64,000 nucleotides of DNA from positions 186,001-250,000 of the forward strand of contig NZ_WOWO01000002.1 in the NCBI RefSeq assembly GCF_009831455.1, read 5' to 3'. This DNA comes from Salinirussus salinus. Lineage in GTDB: Archaea; Halobacteriota; Halobacteria; Halobacteriales; Haloarculaceae. The notes beneath the pieces are model-generated. The model was not told the origin of the DNA and did no database searches. It saw nothing but the letters and a program-made list of their open reading frames with translations. The position numbers and the translations under genes were made by a program. This document shows, one piece after another, positions 1 through 8,082 of the stretch (its first letter is position 1; each line of letters starts with the position of its first letter).

Positions 1-1537
1 GGTCGACGGTCTCCTCGACGATGTAGGAGACGACGTAGTCGGGGGTGTAGTAGGCGCCCGTCGCCTTGCGCTCGCCCTCGTCGTTGACGACGTACAGCTC
101 CCCTTCCTCGACGGTCTCGACCGCGTCGGCAACGCTGACCTCCGTGGCGGGCTTCCAGACCTGTCCGCCGTCGGCGGCGACCGCGGCGTACTGCTCGGGG
201 GCGATCCGGAACTCGTGCTCGAGGAGCCCTTCGTAGATGCTCCCGAGGTGGCGGGTGTCCAGGTCGGCGTAGTCCGCGAGGACGAACGACCCCTCACCCG
301 CTCCGTCCCCCGCGGCGCCCGCGCCGTCGGCCTCCGTGGTCCCCAGCCGGTAGATTACCTCCGCGATGTAGCGGTCCGCGACCTCGTGCTCGGCGAGGAA
401 CTCGTGTTCCTCGGGGTCGAAGAGGCCGCCGTTGTACGGGGGGATCCCCAGCGACTCCTCGCCCTCGTCGACGAGGCCGAACAGGTCCTCAAGTCGCCCC
501 CAGATCTGGGTGGCGAAGCCGCTGTAGTCCTCGAAACTGTCGCCGGACTGGATGTCCTCGTGGACCTCCAGCCGGAGCTGGTCGAGGCTGAAGTGCTCCT
601 CGTACTCGGCCTGTTTGGCGGGCTCTTCGGGGTGGATCAGCCCCCTGGACTCGGCGTAGAGGACGAACATCAGCCGGTAGAGGAGCACGAGCGACTGCTC
701 TTTCAGCTCCCGGCGGGCAGCTTCGTCGTCGGGGTCGATGTCGAGGTCGTTGGTGTGGACGAAGCCCTCCCCCAGCACCCGCAGGGCGGTGAAGACGTTG
801 TCCTGCAGGTCCTCGCCCAGCTCCTGGGCGGCGGTCTCGCTCTCGTTCCAGACCCGGTCCAGAAAGGAGGTCCCCGCCGTCTCGCGGAAGGCCGCCGGCC
901 GGAAAAAAGCATAAAAATACTTGAACTCCTCCAGGCTCCCCGACTCCAGCAGTTCCGGCAGGTCGACCTCGTAGTAGGTCTCGGTGGCGTAGTCCTTGGT
1001 GCCGTAGAGGCGCCACTTCTTGCCGTCGGTCAGCACGCCCCACCGGAGGTCCTCGGGCGTGCGCTCCAGGTAGTACTTGACCTGGTGTGAGGCGTCCCGG
1101 TAGGAGCGGGCCTCGTTGAACCGCGCCGAGAAGTCCGCGCCCCACTGTTTGGCCTCCAGGACCGCCGCCGCGCGGGCGTACATCGCCTCGGCGTTCCCGT
1201 CCCGGCGCCGCGCGGCGCCCTCCCGGCGGGCTCCCTCGGACTCGAACAGGAGGCGGTCGTTGTAGCCGCCGCCGTCGGGTAGCGTCGGCTCCGAGAGCGA
1301 GCCGAAGCCGAGGGTGTCGAGCACCTCGTCGACCCAGGCGGCGAGCAGTTCGTCCTCCTTGTACCCCGCGACGAGGTCCCCTTCCTGTGCCCACAGCTCC
1401 CGCAGCGTCTCGAAGGCGGCCTCGGCCTCGCTGTCGCAGTCCCACCCCTCCAGGTCGTCGACGCGCTCGTCGAGGTAGTATCCCGAGAAGAGGTTCGAGT
1501 TCCGGTAGGGGGCTGACCCGAGGGTGGCCTGGCTCAT
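1..1537 (-). CDS. Type IIG-like (Eco57I-type) restriction-modification enzyme, N-terminal 512 residues, runs off window
   Basis: The minus-strand frame is open from an ATG at 1537 to the window edge, so only the N-terminal part is seen. The first 450 or so residues carry a nuclease-like/helical region with a conserved stretch around VKYYLERTPEDLRWGVLTDG, as in R.HsdR-like N-termini. A run GAYYTPDYVVSYIVEE near residue 500 is the usual entry to the N6-adenine methyltransferase domain of Eco57I-type fused enzymes. Family members are single polypeptides of well over 1000 residues that both methylate and cut DNA. The SAM motif and the NPPY catalytic motif would lie outside the window. Its role in host defence is inferred from the family. 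A PglX/BREX or DISARM methylase cannot be excluded without the downstream genes. Confidence 0.75.
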   Translation of the reverse strand, partial: MSQATLGSAPYRNSNLFSGYYLDERVDDLEGWDCDSEAEAAFETLRELWAQEGDLVAGYKEDELLAAWVDEVLDTLGFGSLSEPTLPDGGGYNDRLLFESEGARREGAARRRDGNAEAMYARAAAVLEAKQWGADFSARFNEARSYRDASHQVKYYLERTPEDLRWGVLTDGKKWRLYGTKDYATETYYEVDLPELLESGSLEEFKYFYAFFRPAAFRETAGTSFLDRVWNESETAAQELGEDLQDNVFTALRVLGEGFVHTNDLDIDPDDEAARRELKEQSLVLLYRLMFVLYAESRGLIHPEEPAKQAEYEEHFSLDQLRLEVHEDIQSGDSFEDYSGFATQIWGRLEDLFGLVDEGEESLGIPPYNGGLFDPEEHEFLAEHEVADRYIAEVIYRLGTTEADGAGAAGDGAGEGSFVLADYADLDTRHLGSIYEGLLEHEFRIAPEQYAAVAADGGQVWKPATEVSVADAVETVEEGELYVVNDEGERKATGAYYTPDYVVSYIVEETVD

Positions 1538-1599
1538 TCGTCCCTTGGAGCGCACGAGGGCAACGGTATCAATCTTGGGGAGCGCCCGGTAACGGCGGA

Positions 1600-2751
1600 C
1601 TACCGCGGGGCCTGCCCGTAGATCAGGTCGCGCTGGATGGCGTTTGCCCCCTCGTAGATGACGGGGATCCGGACGTCCCGATAGATGCGGGAGATCTTGT
1701 TCTCGTTGAGCACCGACCGGCCGCCGTGCAGGGACATGCCGGTCTCGGCGCAGTCCATCGCGGCCTCCGTGGCAGTGGCCTTCGCGAGCGCGGCCCAGTA
1801 GCCGGGGTGCTCGCCGTTTTGCACCTTCTCGACGGCGCGCCAGGTCAGCGCCCGGGCGGACTCGAAGGCCATCCGCATCTCCGCGAGGTCGTGCTGGACG
1901 GCCTGGAACTCGCTGACCGACTGGCCCCACGCTTCCCGGTCGTGGACGAAGTGGCTGGCCTCCTCGATGGCCGCCGCGCCCAGCCCGAGCCCGTGGCCGG
2001 CGACGACCACGCGGCCGTGGTTGAAGAACTCGAAGAGCATGTAGAAGCCCTGGCCAACCTCGCCGACGACGTTCTCCTCGGGGACCCGGCAGCCCTCCAG
2101 CGTGATGTGGGCCTGCTTGGAGGCCCGAAAGCCCATCTTCTCGGGGATGTGCTCGGCCTCGTAGCCCGGCGTGTCGGTCGGGACGATGAACATCGAGTAG
2201 TCGTCGTAGCGGTTGCCCGTGTCCCCCGTCTTCGCGTACACCGTGACCCAGTCGGCCTCGACGCCATTGCCGATCCAGTACTTCTCGCCGTCGAGGACCC
2301 ACTCGTCGCCGTCTTTCTCGGCGCTGGTGGTCATCCCGCCGAGGTCGCTGCCGGTCTCGGGTTCGGAGACCGCGAGCCCGGTGATCTGCTCGTTCTCGGC
2401 GACGGGGCGGATGTACTCCTCGATCTGTTCCTCGGTGCCGTACTCGTAGGTCATCTCGGCGCCGAAGCTGGCCAGCTGCAGGGAGAGGGCGATGCCGGCG
2501 TCGGCGCGGTAGAACTCCTCGGCCAGCGCCAGCATCTCCGGCAGGTCGAACCCGCGGCCGCCGTACTCCTCGGGGATGTCGGGCGCGACCAGGTCCGCCT
2601 CCATCCCCGCCTCCAGCACCTCCCAGGGGTACTCCCCCGATTCGTAGTGGGCCTCGGCGGCGGGCTCGATGTGTTCCTCGGCGAACTCGCGGGCCTCGCG
2701 TTTGACGTCCCGTGCGTGTTCCGGCACGATGGACTCGTCGAGAAGGTCCAT
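1600..2751 (-). CDS. Acyl-CoA dehydrogenase
   Basis: A 383-residue flavoprotein of normal family length. It carries the family signatures GLAVSEPETGSDLGGM (FAD/substrate contact) in the middle domain and a C-terminal helical domain ending IPVIYEGANAIQRDLI, which holds the ACADS signature region. It should oxidise acyl-CoA to trans-2-enoyl-CoA, passing electrons to an electron-transfer flavoprotein in the cytoplasm. The ATG at 2751 gives MDLLDESIVPEHARDVKRE, the expected N-terminal helix. The frame is open further upstream but there it overlaps the next gene's coding strand, so I reject longer starts. Acyl chain preference cannot be read from the sequence. Confidence 0.93.
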   Translation of the reverse strand: MDLLDESIVPEHARDVKREAREFAEEHIEPAAEAHYESGEYPWEVLEAGMEADLVAPDIPEEYGGRGFDLPEMLALAEEFYRADAGIALSLQLASFGAEMTYEYGTEEQIEEYIRPVAENEQITGLAVSEPETGSDLGGMTTSAEKDGDEWVLDGEKYWIGNGVEADWVTVYAKTGDTGNRYDDYSMFIVPTDTPGYEAEHIPEKMGFRASKQAHITLEGCRVPEENVVGEVGQGFYMLFEFFNHGRVVVAGHGLGLGAAAIEEASHFVHDREAWGQSVSEFQAVQHDLAEMRMAFESARALTWRAVEKVQNGEHPGYWAALAKATATEAAMDCAETGMSLHGGRSVLNENKISRIYRDVRIPVIYEGANAIQRDLIYGQAPR

Positions 2752-2845
2752 GTCCCCTGTTGGGGCTCGGCAAGCAAAAACACGAGGAACGCCGACCCCG
2801 GGCGGGACGCGGTCGGCACGGGCGGCCCGGCTCCCGAGACGGGAC

Positions 2846-3511
2846 TCAGTCCCGCCTGACCGAGACCGCGACGCCCTCCCCCAGCGGCAACAGCGCCGTC
2901 TCGAACCCCTCGGCCTCCCGGACGTGGCCGAGGTAGTCGGCGATCCCCCGGCTGGCATCGCTCGCCTCGACGGACTCCCCGGACAGCAGCGCGAGCACGT
3001 CCGTCCGGTCGATGGGGCCGGCGGTGACGGCGTTGTCCGCGAGCACCAGCCCGCCCTCCCGGACCTTCTCCCGGACCGCCTCGAAAGCCTCGACGTACCG
3101 GGACTTCTCGTTGTCGACCAGGACCACGTCGAAGGGCCCCTCGTACTCGGTGACAGTTTCGATGGCGTCGCCGTGCTCGAAGCGTGCCCGGTCGGCCAGG
3201 CCGGCGCGCTCGAAGTACGTCCGGGCGTCCTCGAGTTCATCGCGGTCGACCTCGGTCAGGACGACCTCGCCGTCGGCGGGCAGCTCCCGCGCGAACCAGT
3301 AGGCGGAGTAGCCGAAGCCGGAGCCGAACTCGAAGACCCGGCGGGCGTCGACGACGCGAGCCAGCAGTGCGAGCCACCCACCCACGGCGGGGCCGACCGT
3401 CGGGAACCCCTCCCGCTCGGCGCGGGCGTCCATCTCCTCGACCAGCTCGTCCGGTTCGGGCCCGACCGCCTCGGCCAGGGCCGTGACTTCCTCCGGGAGG
3501 ACATCTGACAT
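2846..3511 (-). CDS. SAM-dependent O-methyltransferase, family 3
   Basis: A 221-residue protein with a class I methyltransferase fold. The SAM-binding motif I is FEFGSGFGYSAYWFARELP. The acidic ribose-binding Asp follows in VVLTEVDRDELE, and the catalytic/metal motif is FDVVLVDNEKSRY. This is the layout of caffeoyl-CoA/catechol O-methyltransferase-like proteins. The ATG at 3511 (MSDVLPEEVTALAEAV) is preferred because upstream in-frame residues are low-complexity and Arg/Pro-rich. It lies 25 bases from the BtpA-family gene and about 95 from the acyl-CoA dehydrogenase, all on the minus strand, so they may be cotranscribed. The substrate is unknown. Confidence 0.88.
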   Translation of the reverse strand: MSDVLPEEVTALAEAVGPEPDELVEEMDARAEREGFPTVGPAVGGWLALLARVVDARRVFEFGSGFGYSAYWFARELPADGEVVLTEVDRDELEDARTYFERAGLADRARFEHGDAIETVTEYEGPFDVVLVDNEKSRYVEAFEAVREKVREGGLVLADNAVTAGPIDRTDVLALLSGESVEASDASRGIADYLGHVREAEGFETALLPLGEGVAVSVRRD

Positions 3512-3536
3512 ATCCGGCCTGGCGGGCGCCGTGGGC

Positions 3537-4349
3537 TTACCGGTTGCGCCCGGCCGCCTCGACCAGCGCCCGGACGCGCTCGCGCTCGACGGGTGCGGCC
3601 GTCTCGCCACCTCTCTTCAGCGCCGTCCCGACGACCAGCCCGTCGGCAAGCTCCAGCAGGTCCGCGGCGTTGTCGGCCGTGACGCCGCTGCCGACGAAGA
3701 CGGGCACGTCGCGGGTGGCATCGTCCCGGCCGTCGAGCACCCGGCGCAGGTGGTCGCCGTCGGCCGCCTCGCCGGTCGTCGGCCCCGACACCACGAGCCC
3801 GTCGGCCAGCCCCCGGTCGACCGTCTCCCGAGCCAGCCGCGCGAGGTTGCGGTCGGCGACCGCCCCGGAGTGTTTGACGGCCACGTCCGCCAGGACGGCC
3901 ACGTCGGCGTCCAGTCGCTCGCGCAGCCGGAGCGTCCCGTGGGCCCGCCCCTCGAGCACCCCCTGGTCGGTCGCGCGGGTCCCGGTGTGGACGTTCACCC
4001 GGACGAACGACCCACCCGTGGCCGCCGCCACCGAGAGGGCGGCCTCGGCGTCGTTCCTGAGGACGTTCACGCCGTGGGGGAGGTCCACCTCGCCCGTGAC
4101 CGACTCGACGACCGCCGCCATCTCCGCGACGACGTGGGCCGGGACCGACTCGGGGTGGTAGGGCGCGTCGCCGTAGTTCTCCACGAGGACGGCGTCGCAG
4201 CCACCCTCCGCGAGGGCGGCCGCGTCGGCGCGCGCCCGCTCCCGGACGGCTCTCCTCTCGCCCCCGTACCCCGGCGAGCCGGGCAGGGCCGGGAGGTGGA
4301 CCATCCCGACCACCGCCCCCTCGCGTCCGAAGACCGCCTCGACGTCCAT
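3537..4349 (-). CDS. BtpA/SgcQ family TIM-barrel protein
   Basis: A 270-residue protein of the BtpA family. The N-terminus AVVGMVHLPALPGSPGY is the family signature, followed by CDAVLVENYGDAPY, the region FVRVNVHTGTRATDQG, and the C-terminal phosphate-binding-like strand/loop PVFVGSGVTADNAADLLE. BtpA in cyanobacteria is needed for stable photosystem I. SgcQ-type proteins elsewhere are thought to be sugar-phosphate TIM barrels, so the biochemical role in haloarchaea is open. The start codon is ATG at 4349, directly after the long gap that holds the candidate structured RNA. Confidence 0.9.
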   Translation of the reverse strand: MDVEAVFGREGAVVGMVHLPALPGSPGYGGERRAVRERARADAAALAEGGCDAVLVENYGDAPYHPESVPAHVVAEMAAVVESVTGEVDLPHGVNVLRNDAEAALSVAAATGGSFVRVNVHTGTRATDQGVLEGRAHGTLRLRERLDADVAVLADVAVKHSGAVADRNLARLARETVDRGLADGLVVSGPTTGEAADGDHLRRVLDGRDDATRDVPVFVGSGVTADNAADLLELADGLVVGTALKRGGETAAPVERERVRALVEAAGRNR

Positions 4350-4466
4350 GGCCGGCCTTCGCCCCGACCGGACTAAACCCTGGCCCGTCCGCGGTCACAG
4401 TTTCCGTGAGATATTGACACGCAAATTTCAACAAAGCTTACTATCACCTGGCGCCAACCTCACAGT

Positions 4467-4731
4467 TGCGCGGGAAGTCATCCGGGCCAACTGGACGGTC
4501 CGTCGAAGACCGATAGGGAAGCGACGGGCTGGGAACGCCTCCCGAAATCATAAGGGCGGTGGTCCGAAGGAGAACCGCACCACACCGACGCCGTCCCTTC
4601 CGGAGGGGGCGGAGGAAGGCCAACTACCGCCGGCCGGGAAACCGGCCGGTGGGAACCCGGCAACACGCCGGCACAGCCGTAACGGACGTGGGGAAAACGT
4701 CTCCAGTCCGGGTCCGGGTGGTTACCGCGCA
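4467..4731 (+). ncRNA. Candidate structured RNA in the 4350-4802 gene-free gap
   Basis: No credible gene fills 4350-4802. The sequence folds into a closed multi-stem structure by eye. The ends pair 4467-4473 with 4725-4731 (7 bp). After a small internal loop, 4479-4488 pairs with 4711-4720 (10 bp, two G-U). Inside are hairpins at 4591-4597/4606-4612, at 4627-4637/4642-4652 (11 bp capped by GAAA), at 4657-4661/4667-4671 and at 4685-4689/4697-4701. The GAAA cap favours the plus strand, and an AT-rich TTACTA box at 4438-4443 lies about 25 bases upstream. Weak likeness to the cobalamin aptamer core and to RNase P conserved regions did not hold up, and the next plus-strand gene is far away, which argues against a cis riboswitch. 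Identity unknown. Confidence 0.42.
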
Positions 4732-4802
4732 CCCATTCATCTCCGACATTCCGACCGCGAGCCACGGGGCCGTCCCGACCGCTGCCCCGACGCGGTCTCC
4801 TG

Positions 4803-5387
4803 TCACCCGGCGTAGTCGGGTTCGTTACCGGGCTTCCACTTGATCGAGCAGCCACGGGAGGCTTTGAATCCGGCGTCGACCTCGCCGCCGGCCAGCAACG
4901 TCTCGATGTGTCCCTTCATCTCGCGCTCGGTGGGCTCGTCGTCGGGGTTGAGCGCGTCGTCCAGCCGGCCGTGGTAGGCCAGCCGGAAGGTCCCACTCAC
5001 ATTCTCGAAGAGGAACGGGTCCGGCGTGCAGACGGCGCCGTAGGCCGCCGCGACCTCCTGGCTCTCGTCGCGCAGGTAGGCGTCGTACCGGACGTCGCCG
5101 CGCTCGACGTACTCCCGCATCTTCTCGAAGGAGTCCTCCGGGTACTCCTCCTCGTCGTTCGGGTTGACCCCGACGACGGCCACCTCGTCGTACTCCTCTG
5201 CCAGGGCGTTCAGCTCGTCGAATTTCGCCTTCGCGTACGGGCAGTGGTTGCAGGTGAAGACCACCAGAAGCGCCTCGCGGTCCGCGAACTCGGAGAGTGC
5301 GTGGGTCTCGCCGTCGGTGCCGGGTAGCTCGAAAGCCGGTGCCTCGTCGCCGCGCTCCAGAACTTCCTCGGAGTCGAGTGCGACCAT
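4803..5387 (-). CDS. Thioredoxin-like / peroxiredoxin-type protein
   Basis: A 194-residue thioredoxin-fold protein. The N-terminal strand GDEAPAFELPGTDGE is typical of AhpC/TSA-like domains. The redox site is VVFTCNHCPYAKAK, a C-x-x-C motif, and a cis-Pro region follows near VCTPDPFLFE. The shape matches small 'redoxin' proteins that reduce thiols or peroxides, and the exact electron acceptor is unknown. The ATG at 5387 is chosen because it gives MVALDSEEVLERGDEAP. The frame stays open upstream but runs antisense to the EamA gene. The gene ends just before the structured-RNA gap. Confidence 0.85.
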   Translation of the reverse strand: MVALDSEEVLERGDEAPAFELPGTDGETHALSEFADREALLVVFTCNHCPYAKAKFDELNALAEEYDEVAVVGVNPNDEEEYPEDSFEKMREYVERGDVRYDAYLRDESQEVAAAYGAVCTPDPFLFENVSGTFRLAYHGRLDDALNPDDEPTEREMKGHIETLLAGGEVDAGFKASRGCSIKWKPGNEPDYAG

Positions 5388-5470
5388 ACCGCACCTTCGG
5401 GCGCGCCATCCTTCAGGGCAGCGCTGACCTGTCGAGGCAGCGCCGGCCTGCCTGCCTGCCGGGTCGCGGC

Positions 5471-5887
5471 TCAGCCGGTCGCCGTCAGGTACACCGCGAC
5501 GATGGCGAGGACGATCCCGGCGCCGCGCCGGAGGGTGAGCGTCTCGTCGAGCAACACCACACCCGCCGCCGAACTCGTGACGATGAACATCGCGAAGATA
5601 GGGACGACGATGCTCACCGGCCCCAGCGAGAGCGCCCGGTAGTAGGCGATGATCCCGACCGCGAGAAAGAGCCCGGCGGCGTAGACGTAGGGGGTCTTCG
5701 AGTGTGTCAGGAAGTCCACGGCGCTGTTGTCCGACACGGCGACGAGCCCGCCCGCGACGGCCACGAGGATGAGGTTCGAGAGCAGTACGGCCACGTCGCT
5801 TGGCACGTCCGTCAGCGCGATCTTCATCAGCGGCGCGACCATCGTGTAGCTCGCCATCCCGAGAAGCGCCCACAGCACGTAGTTCAT
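5471..5887 (-). CDS. EamA (DMT superfamily) half-size transporter
   Basis: A 138-residue, very hydrophobic protein with about five predicted membrane helices. It begins MNYVLWALLGMASYTMVAPL and ends with the typical EamA closing helix after LLDETLTLRRGAGIVL. Full EamA exporters hold two such repeats. One-repeat proteins of about 140 residues are a known class that probably acts as dimers. The substrate (metabolite or drug) cannot be read from the sequence. It lies 83 bases upstream of the thioredoxin-like gene on the same strand. Confidence 0.85.
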   Translation of the reverse strand: MNYVLWALLGMASYTMVAPLMKIALTDVPSDVAVLLSNLILVAVAGGLVAVSDNSAVDFLTHSKTPYVYAAGLFLAVGIIAYYRALSLGPVSIVVPIFAMFIVTSSAAGVVLLDETLTLRRGAGIVLAIVAVYLTATG

Positions 5888-5963
5888 GGCCCGGACTACG
5901 CCCCGAGGGGGTTTCAGTCGCTACGGTTCGGTGCGGGCCCGGTTCCGGCGCGCAGCGCCCCGC

Positions 5964-6167
5964 CTACCCGAGTTCGATGACGTGCTCGCGGTCGGCGCCA
6001 CAGCTCGGACAGACGTGGTGGTAGACGACCCGCCGGCCGTCGGTCTCGCTGGTCCAGTTGCCCGCCTCGTCGACGAACCCGCAGGCCGGGCACTTCTTCT
6101 CGGTCGTCTCGTACCGGCGCCGCAGCCGCTCGAGTGCCCCGCCGCCGGTCGTGTCATACGTTGCCAT
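5964..6167 (-). CDS. Small CPxCG zinc-finger protein, HVO_0649-like
   Basis: A 67-residue protein with two CPxCG knuckles, KKCPACGF and CPSCGADREH, spaced to bind one zinc as a rubredoxin-like ribbon. The start MATYDTTGGGALERLRRRYE matches my memory of the haloarchaeal family typified by HVO_0649; that assignment is by recognition, not by search. The ATG at 6167 is preferred over upstream in-frame codons because it begins the conserved N-terminus and the upstream bases are AT-richer promoter-like sequence. Its role may be nucleic-acid or protein binding, but no function is known. It is divergent from the Lrp gene. Confidence 0.85.
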   Translation of the reverse strand: MATYDTTGGGALERLRRRYETTEKKCPACGFVDEAGNWTSETDGRRVVYHHVCPSCGADREHVIELG

Positions 6168-6318
6168 GTAGCAATGTTTCCGGTCCCGACGCATAAATCT
6201 CGCGCCGTGGTCGCCAGCCGCCGGCGAGCGGTCGCATCTCCGGGCGCGGAACCGGCGGCCGGCGCCGCGGGTGGCGGCGGACCGACAGGATTTTGTTCGC
6301 GCTGGGGTCCCTACAGGT

Positions 6319-6807
6319 ATGAGCAGCCACAGCGACGTGCTCGGCATCCTGCGGACCGACGCCCGGACCTCCGTCGAGGACATCGCCCGTCAGACCGGCC
6401 TCGAGGAGGACGACGTCGAGGAGGTCGTCGCCGAACTGGAGGCCAGCGGCGTCGTCAGAGGGTACCGGGCGGTCGTCGACTGGAAGCGCGTCGAGGACGA
6501 GCCGGTCCGAGCGGCCGTCGAGCTCAACGTCACCCTGGACCGCGAGACCAGCTACAACGAGGTCGCCGAGCGCGTCGCCAAGTTCCCCAAGGTGGAGTCG
6601 CTGCACCTCGTCAGCGGCGACTACGACCTCCTGATGGAAGTCGAGGGGGAGTCGATGAGCGAGGTCTCCTCGTTCATCTCGGAGAAGGTGGCGCCCGTCC
6701 CCGAGATCACCCAGACGGTCACCCACTACGTCATGGACACCTACAAGGACGAGGGCATCGAGTTCGGCGACGGCGAGGACGACGACCGGCTCTCGGTCTC
6801 GCCATGA
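6319..6807 (+). CDS. Lrp/AsnC family transcriptional regulator
   Basis: A 162-residue regulator. The N-terminal winged helix-turn-helix spans roughly residues 3-55 (VEDIARQTGLEEDDVEEVVA, then the wing GVVRGYRAVVDW). A C-terminal RAM/AsnC ligand-binding domain follows, with VAKFPKVESLHLVSGDYDLL. Such proteins form dimers or octamers that sense amino acids. The ATG at 6319 starts the HTH directly. The stop overlaps the start of the downstream aminotransferase (ATGA), so the regulator is probably cotranscribed with the enzyme it controls. Lrp-aminotransferase pairing is a common haloarchaeal arrangement. Confidence 0.93.
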   Translation: MSSHSDVLGILRTDARTSVEDIARQTGLEEDDVEEVVAELEASGVVRGYRAVVDWKRVEDEPVRAAVELNVTLDRETSYNEVAERVAKFPKVESLHLVSGDYDLLMEVEGESMSEVSSFISEKVAPVPEITQTVTHYVMDTYKDEGIEFGDGEDDDRLSVSP

Positions 6808-7943
6808 AGCCGGCCGACCGCGTCGAGCGCGTCCCGCCCTCCGGGATCCGACGGTTCTTCGAACTCGCCGAGGAGAAGGAGGACATCATCTCGCTGGGCG
6901 TCGGCGAGCCCGACTTCTCGGCCCCGTGGGCGGCCCGGGAGGCCGCGATCACCTCCCTGGAGCAGGGCAAGACCTCCTACACGGCCAACCGGGGCCGTCG
7001 CGAACTCCGGGAGGCCATCGCCGACGACGCCCGCGAGCGCTACGGGCTGGATTACGACCCCGACGAGGAAGTGCTGGTGACGGCGGGCGCAAGCGAGGGG
7101 CTGGACCTCGCCTGCCGGGCGCTGGTCGACCCCGGCGACACGGTCGCGGTCGCCCAGCCCACGTACGTCTCCTACGTCCCCGCGGTCACCTTCGCCGGCG
7201 GAGAGGTCTGTGCGGTCCCCACCCGCCCGAAAGACGAGTTCAAGCTCACCTACGAGCGCCTCGAGCGGGCGGGGGCGGCCGACGCCGACGCGCTGATGTA
7301 CTGTTACCCGAACAACCCCACCGGCGCGACGATGACCGGTGACGAACTGGCGGAGGTGGCGGAGTTCGCCCGCGAGCACGACCTGTTCGTCCTGTCGGAC
7401 GAGATCTACGCCGAACTCACTTACGAGCACGAGCACACCTCCATCGCCACCCTGCCCGGGATGCGCGAGCGGACGGTCGTCTTCAACGGGTTCTCGAAGG
7501 CCTACGCGATGACGGGCATGCGGCTGGGCTACGCGCTCGGTCCGCCGGAAGCGGTCACGGCGATGAACCGGATCCACCAGTACACGATGCTCTCGGCGCC
7601 GACCACTGCCCAGTACGCCGCCATCGAGGCCCTGGAGAGCTGCGACGGGGCGGTCGCGGAGATGCGCCGGGAGTACGACCGCCGGCGGAACTTCGTGCTC
7701 TCGCGGTTCGACGAGCTCGGGGTGGACTGTTTCCCGGCCGGCGGGGCCTTCTACGCCTTCCCCGAGGTGCCCGGCGGCGACGCGGAGGCATTCGCGGAGG
7801 GGCTGCTGGAGGAGGAGGGCGTCGCGGCGGTCCCCGGTGGGGTCTTCGGCGAGGGGGGTGCGGGCCATCTGCGGGTCTCCTACGCGACCGGGCTGGGCGA
7901 GCTCAAGGAGGCGCTCGCCCGCATCGAGAGCTTCCTCGACTGA
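6804..7943 (+). CDS. PLP-dependent aminotransferase, class I fold
   Basis: A 379-residue fold-type I aminotransferase, full length. Seen are the N-terminal LGVGEPDFSAP, the PLP phosphate region TAGASEGLDLA, the pyridine-contact CYPNNPTGATM, the Asp-x-x-Tyr site LSDEIYAELTY, and the Schiff-base lysine in FNGFSKAYAMTGMRLGY. The C-terminal Arg that binds substrate carboxylate lies in HLRVSYATGL. It is likely an aspartate/aromatic or broad amino-acid transaminase; the substrate is not decided. It is coupled translationally to the Lrp regulator by a 4-base overlap. Confidence 0.93.
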   Translation: MKPADRVERVPPSGIRRFFELAEEKEDIISLGVGEPDFSAPWAAREAAITSLEQGKTSYTANRGRRELREAIADDARERYGLDYDPDEEVLVTAGASEGLDLACRALVDPGDTVAVAQPTYVSYVPAVTFAGGEVCAVPTRPKDEFKLTYERLERAGAADADALMYCYPNNPTGATMTGDELAEVAEFAREHDLFVLSDEIYAELTYEHEHTSIATLPGMRERTVVFNGFSKAYAMTGMRLGYALGPPEAVTAMNRIHQYTMLSAPTTAQYAAIEALESCDGAVAEMRREYDRRRNFVLSRFDELGVDCFPAGGAFYAFPEVPGGDAEAFAEGLLEEEGVAAVPGGVFGEGGAGHLRVSYATGLGELKEALARIESFLD

Positions 7944-8071
7944 CGGGTCGGGGCCCCGGCCGGTCTCGGACGGGTAGGAACTCCTTTCCGGACGATCCCC
8001 CCTGTATCGTCTGATTTCGCCGGATCCACTCGCTGAAATCGGGGGACAATCTTTTTGACGCGGCACATGTA

Positions 8072-8077
8072 GGGAGG
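8072..8077 (+). promoter_or_regulatory. Strong ribosome-binding site before the pilus ATPase gene
   Basis: GGGAGG lies 5 bases before the ATG at 8083. Many genes in this window lack such a site and look leaderless, so it marks a leadered mRNA and decides the start. A T-rich stretch at about 8051-8056 may be the TATA region. Confidence 0.6.
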
Positions 8078-8082
8078 CCTTA

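Noticed and set aside
215-1090. Plus-strand open frame opposite the restriction-methylase gene
   Set aside because: Val/Leu/Glu-rich antisense of a highly acidic GC-rich gene; the minus strand carries recognisable motifs.
4426-4436. TTTCAACAAAG matching the end of the IS5-type repeat at 46352-46362
   Set aside because: Only 11 bases match and no second end, duplication or transposase remnant lies nearby; treated as chance.
4621-4720. Cobalamin riboswitch-like core (GGGAA, CCGGTGGGAACCCGG and an AGTCCGG box)
   Set aside because: Order and spacing of the elements only partly fit the aptamer, the L5-L13 partner is misplaced, and no plus-strand gene follows. Kept as an unassigned structured RNA.
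4467-4731. Archaeal RNase P RNA or SRP RNA
   Set aside because: The conserved ACAGAAA and GGUCAGG/GGAAGGxAGCAGCC-type blocks were not found; only GGAAG-like and GGAGGAAGGCC fragments occur.
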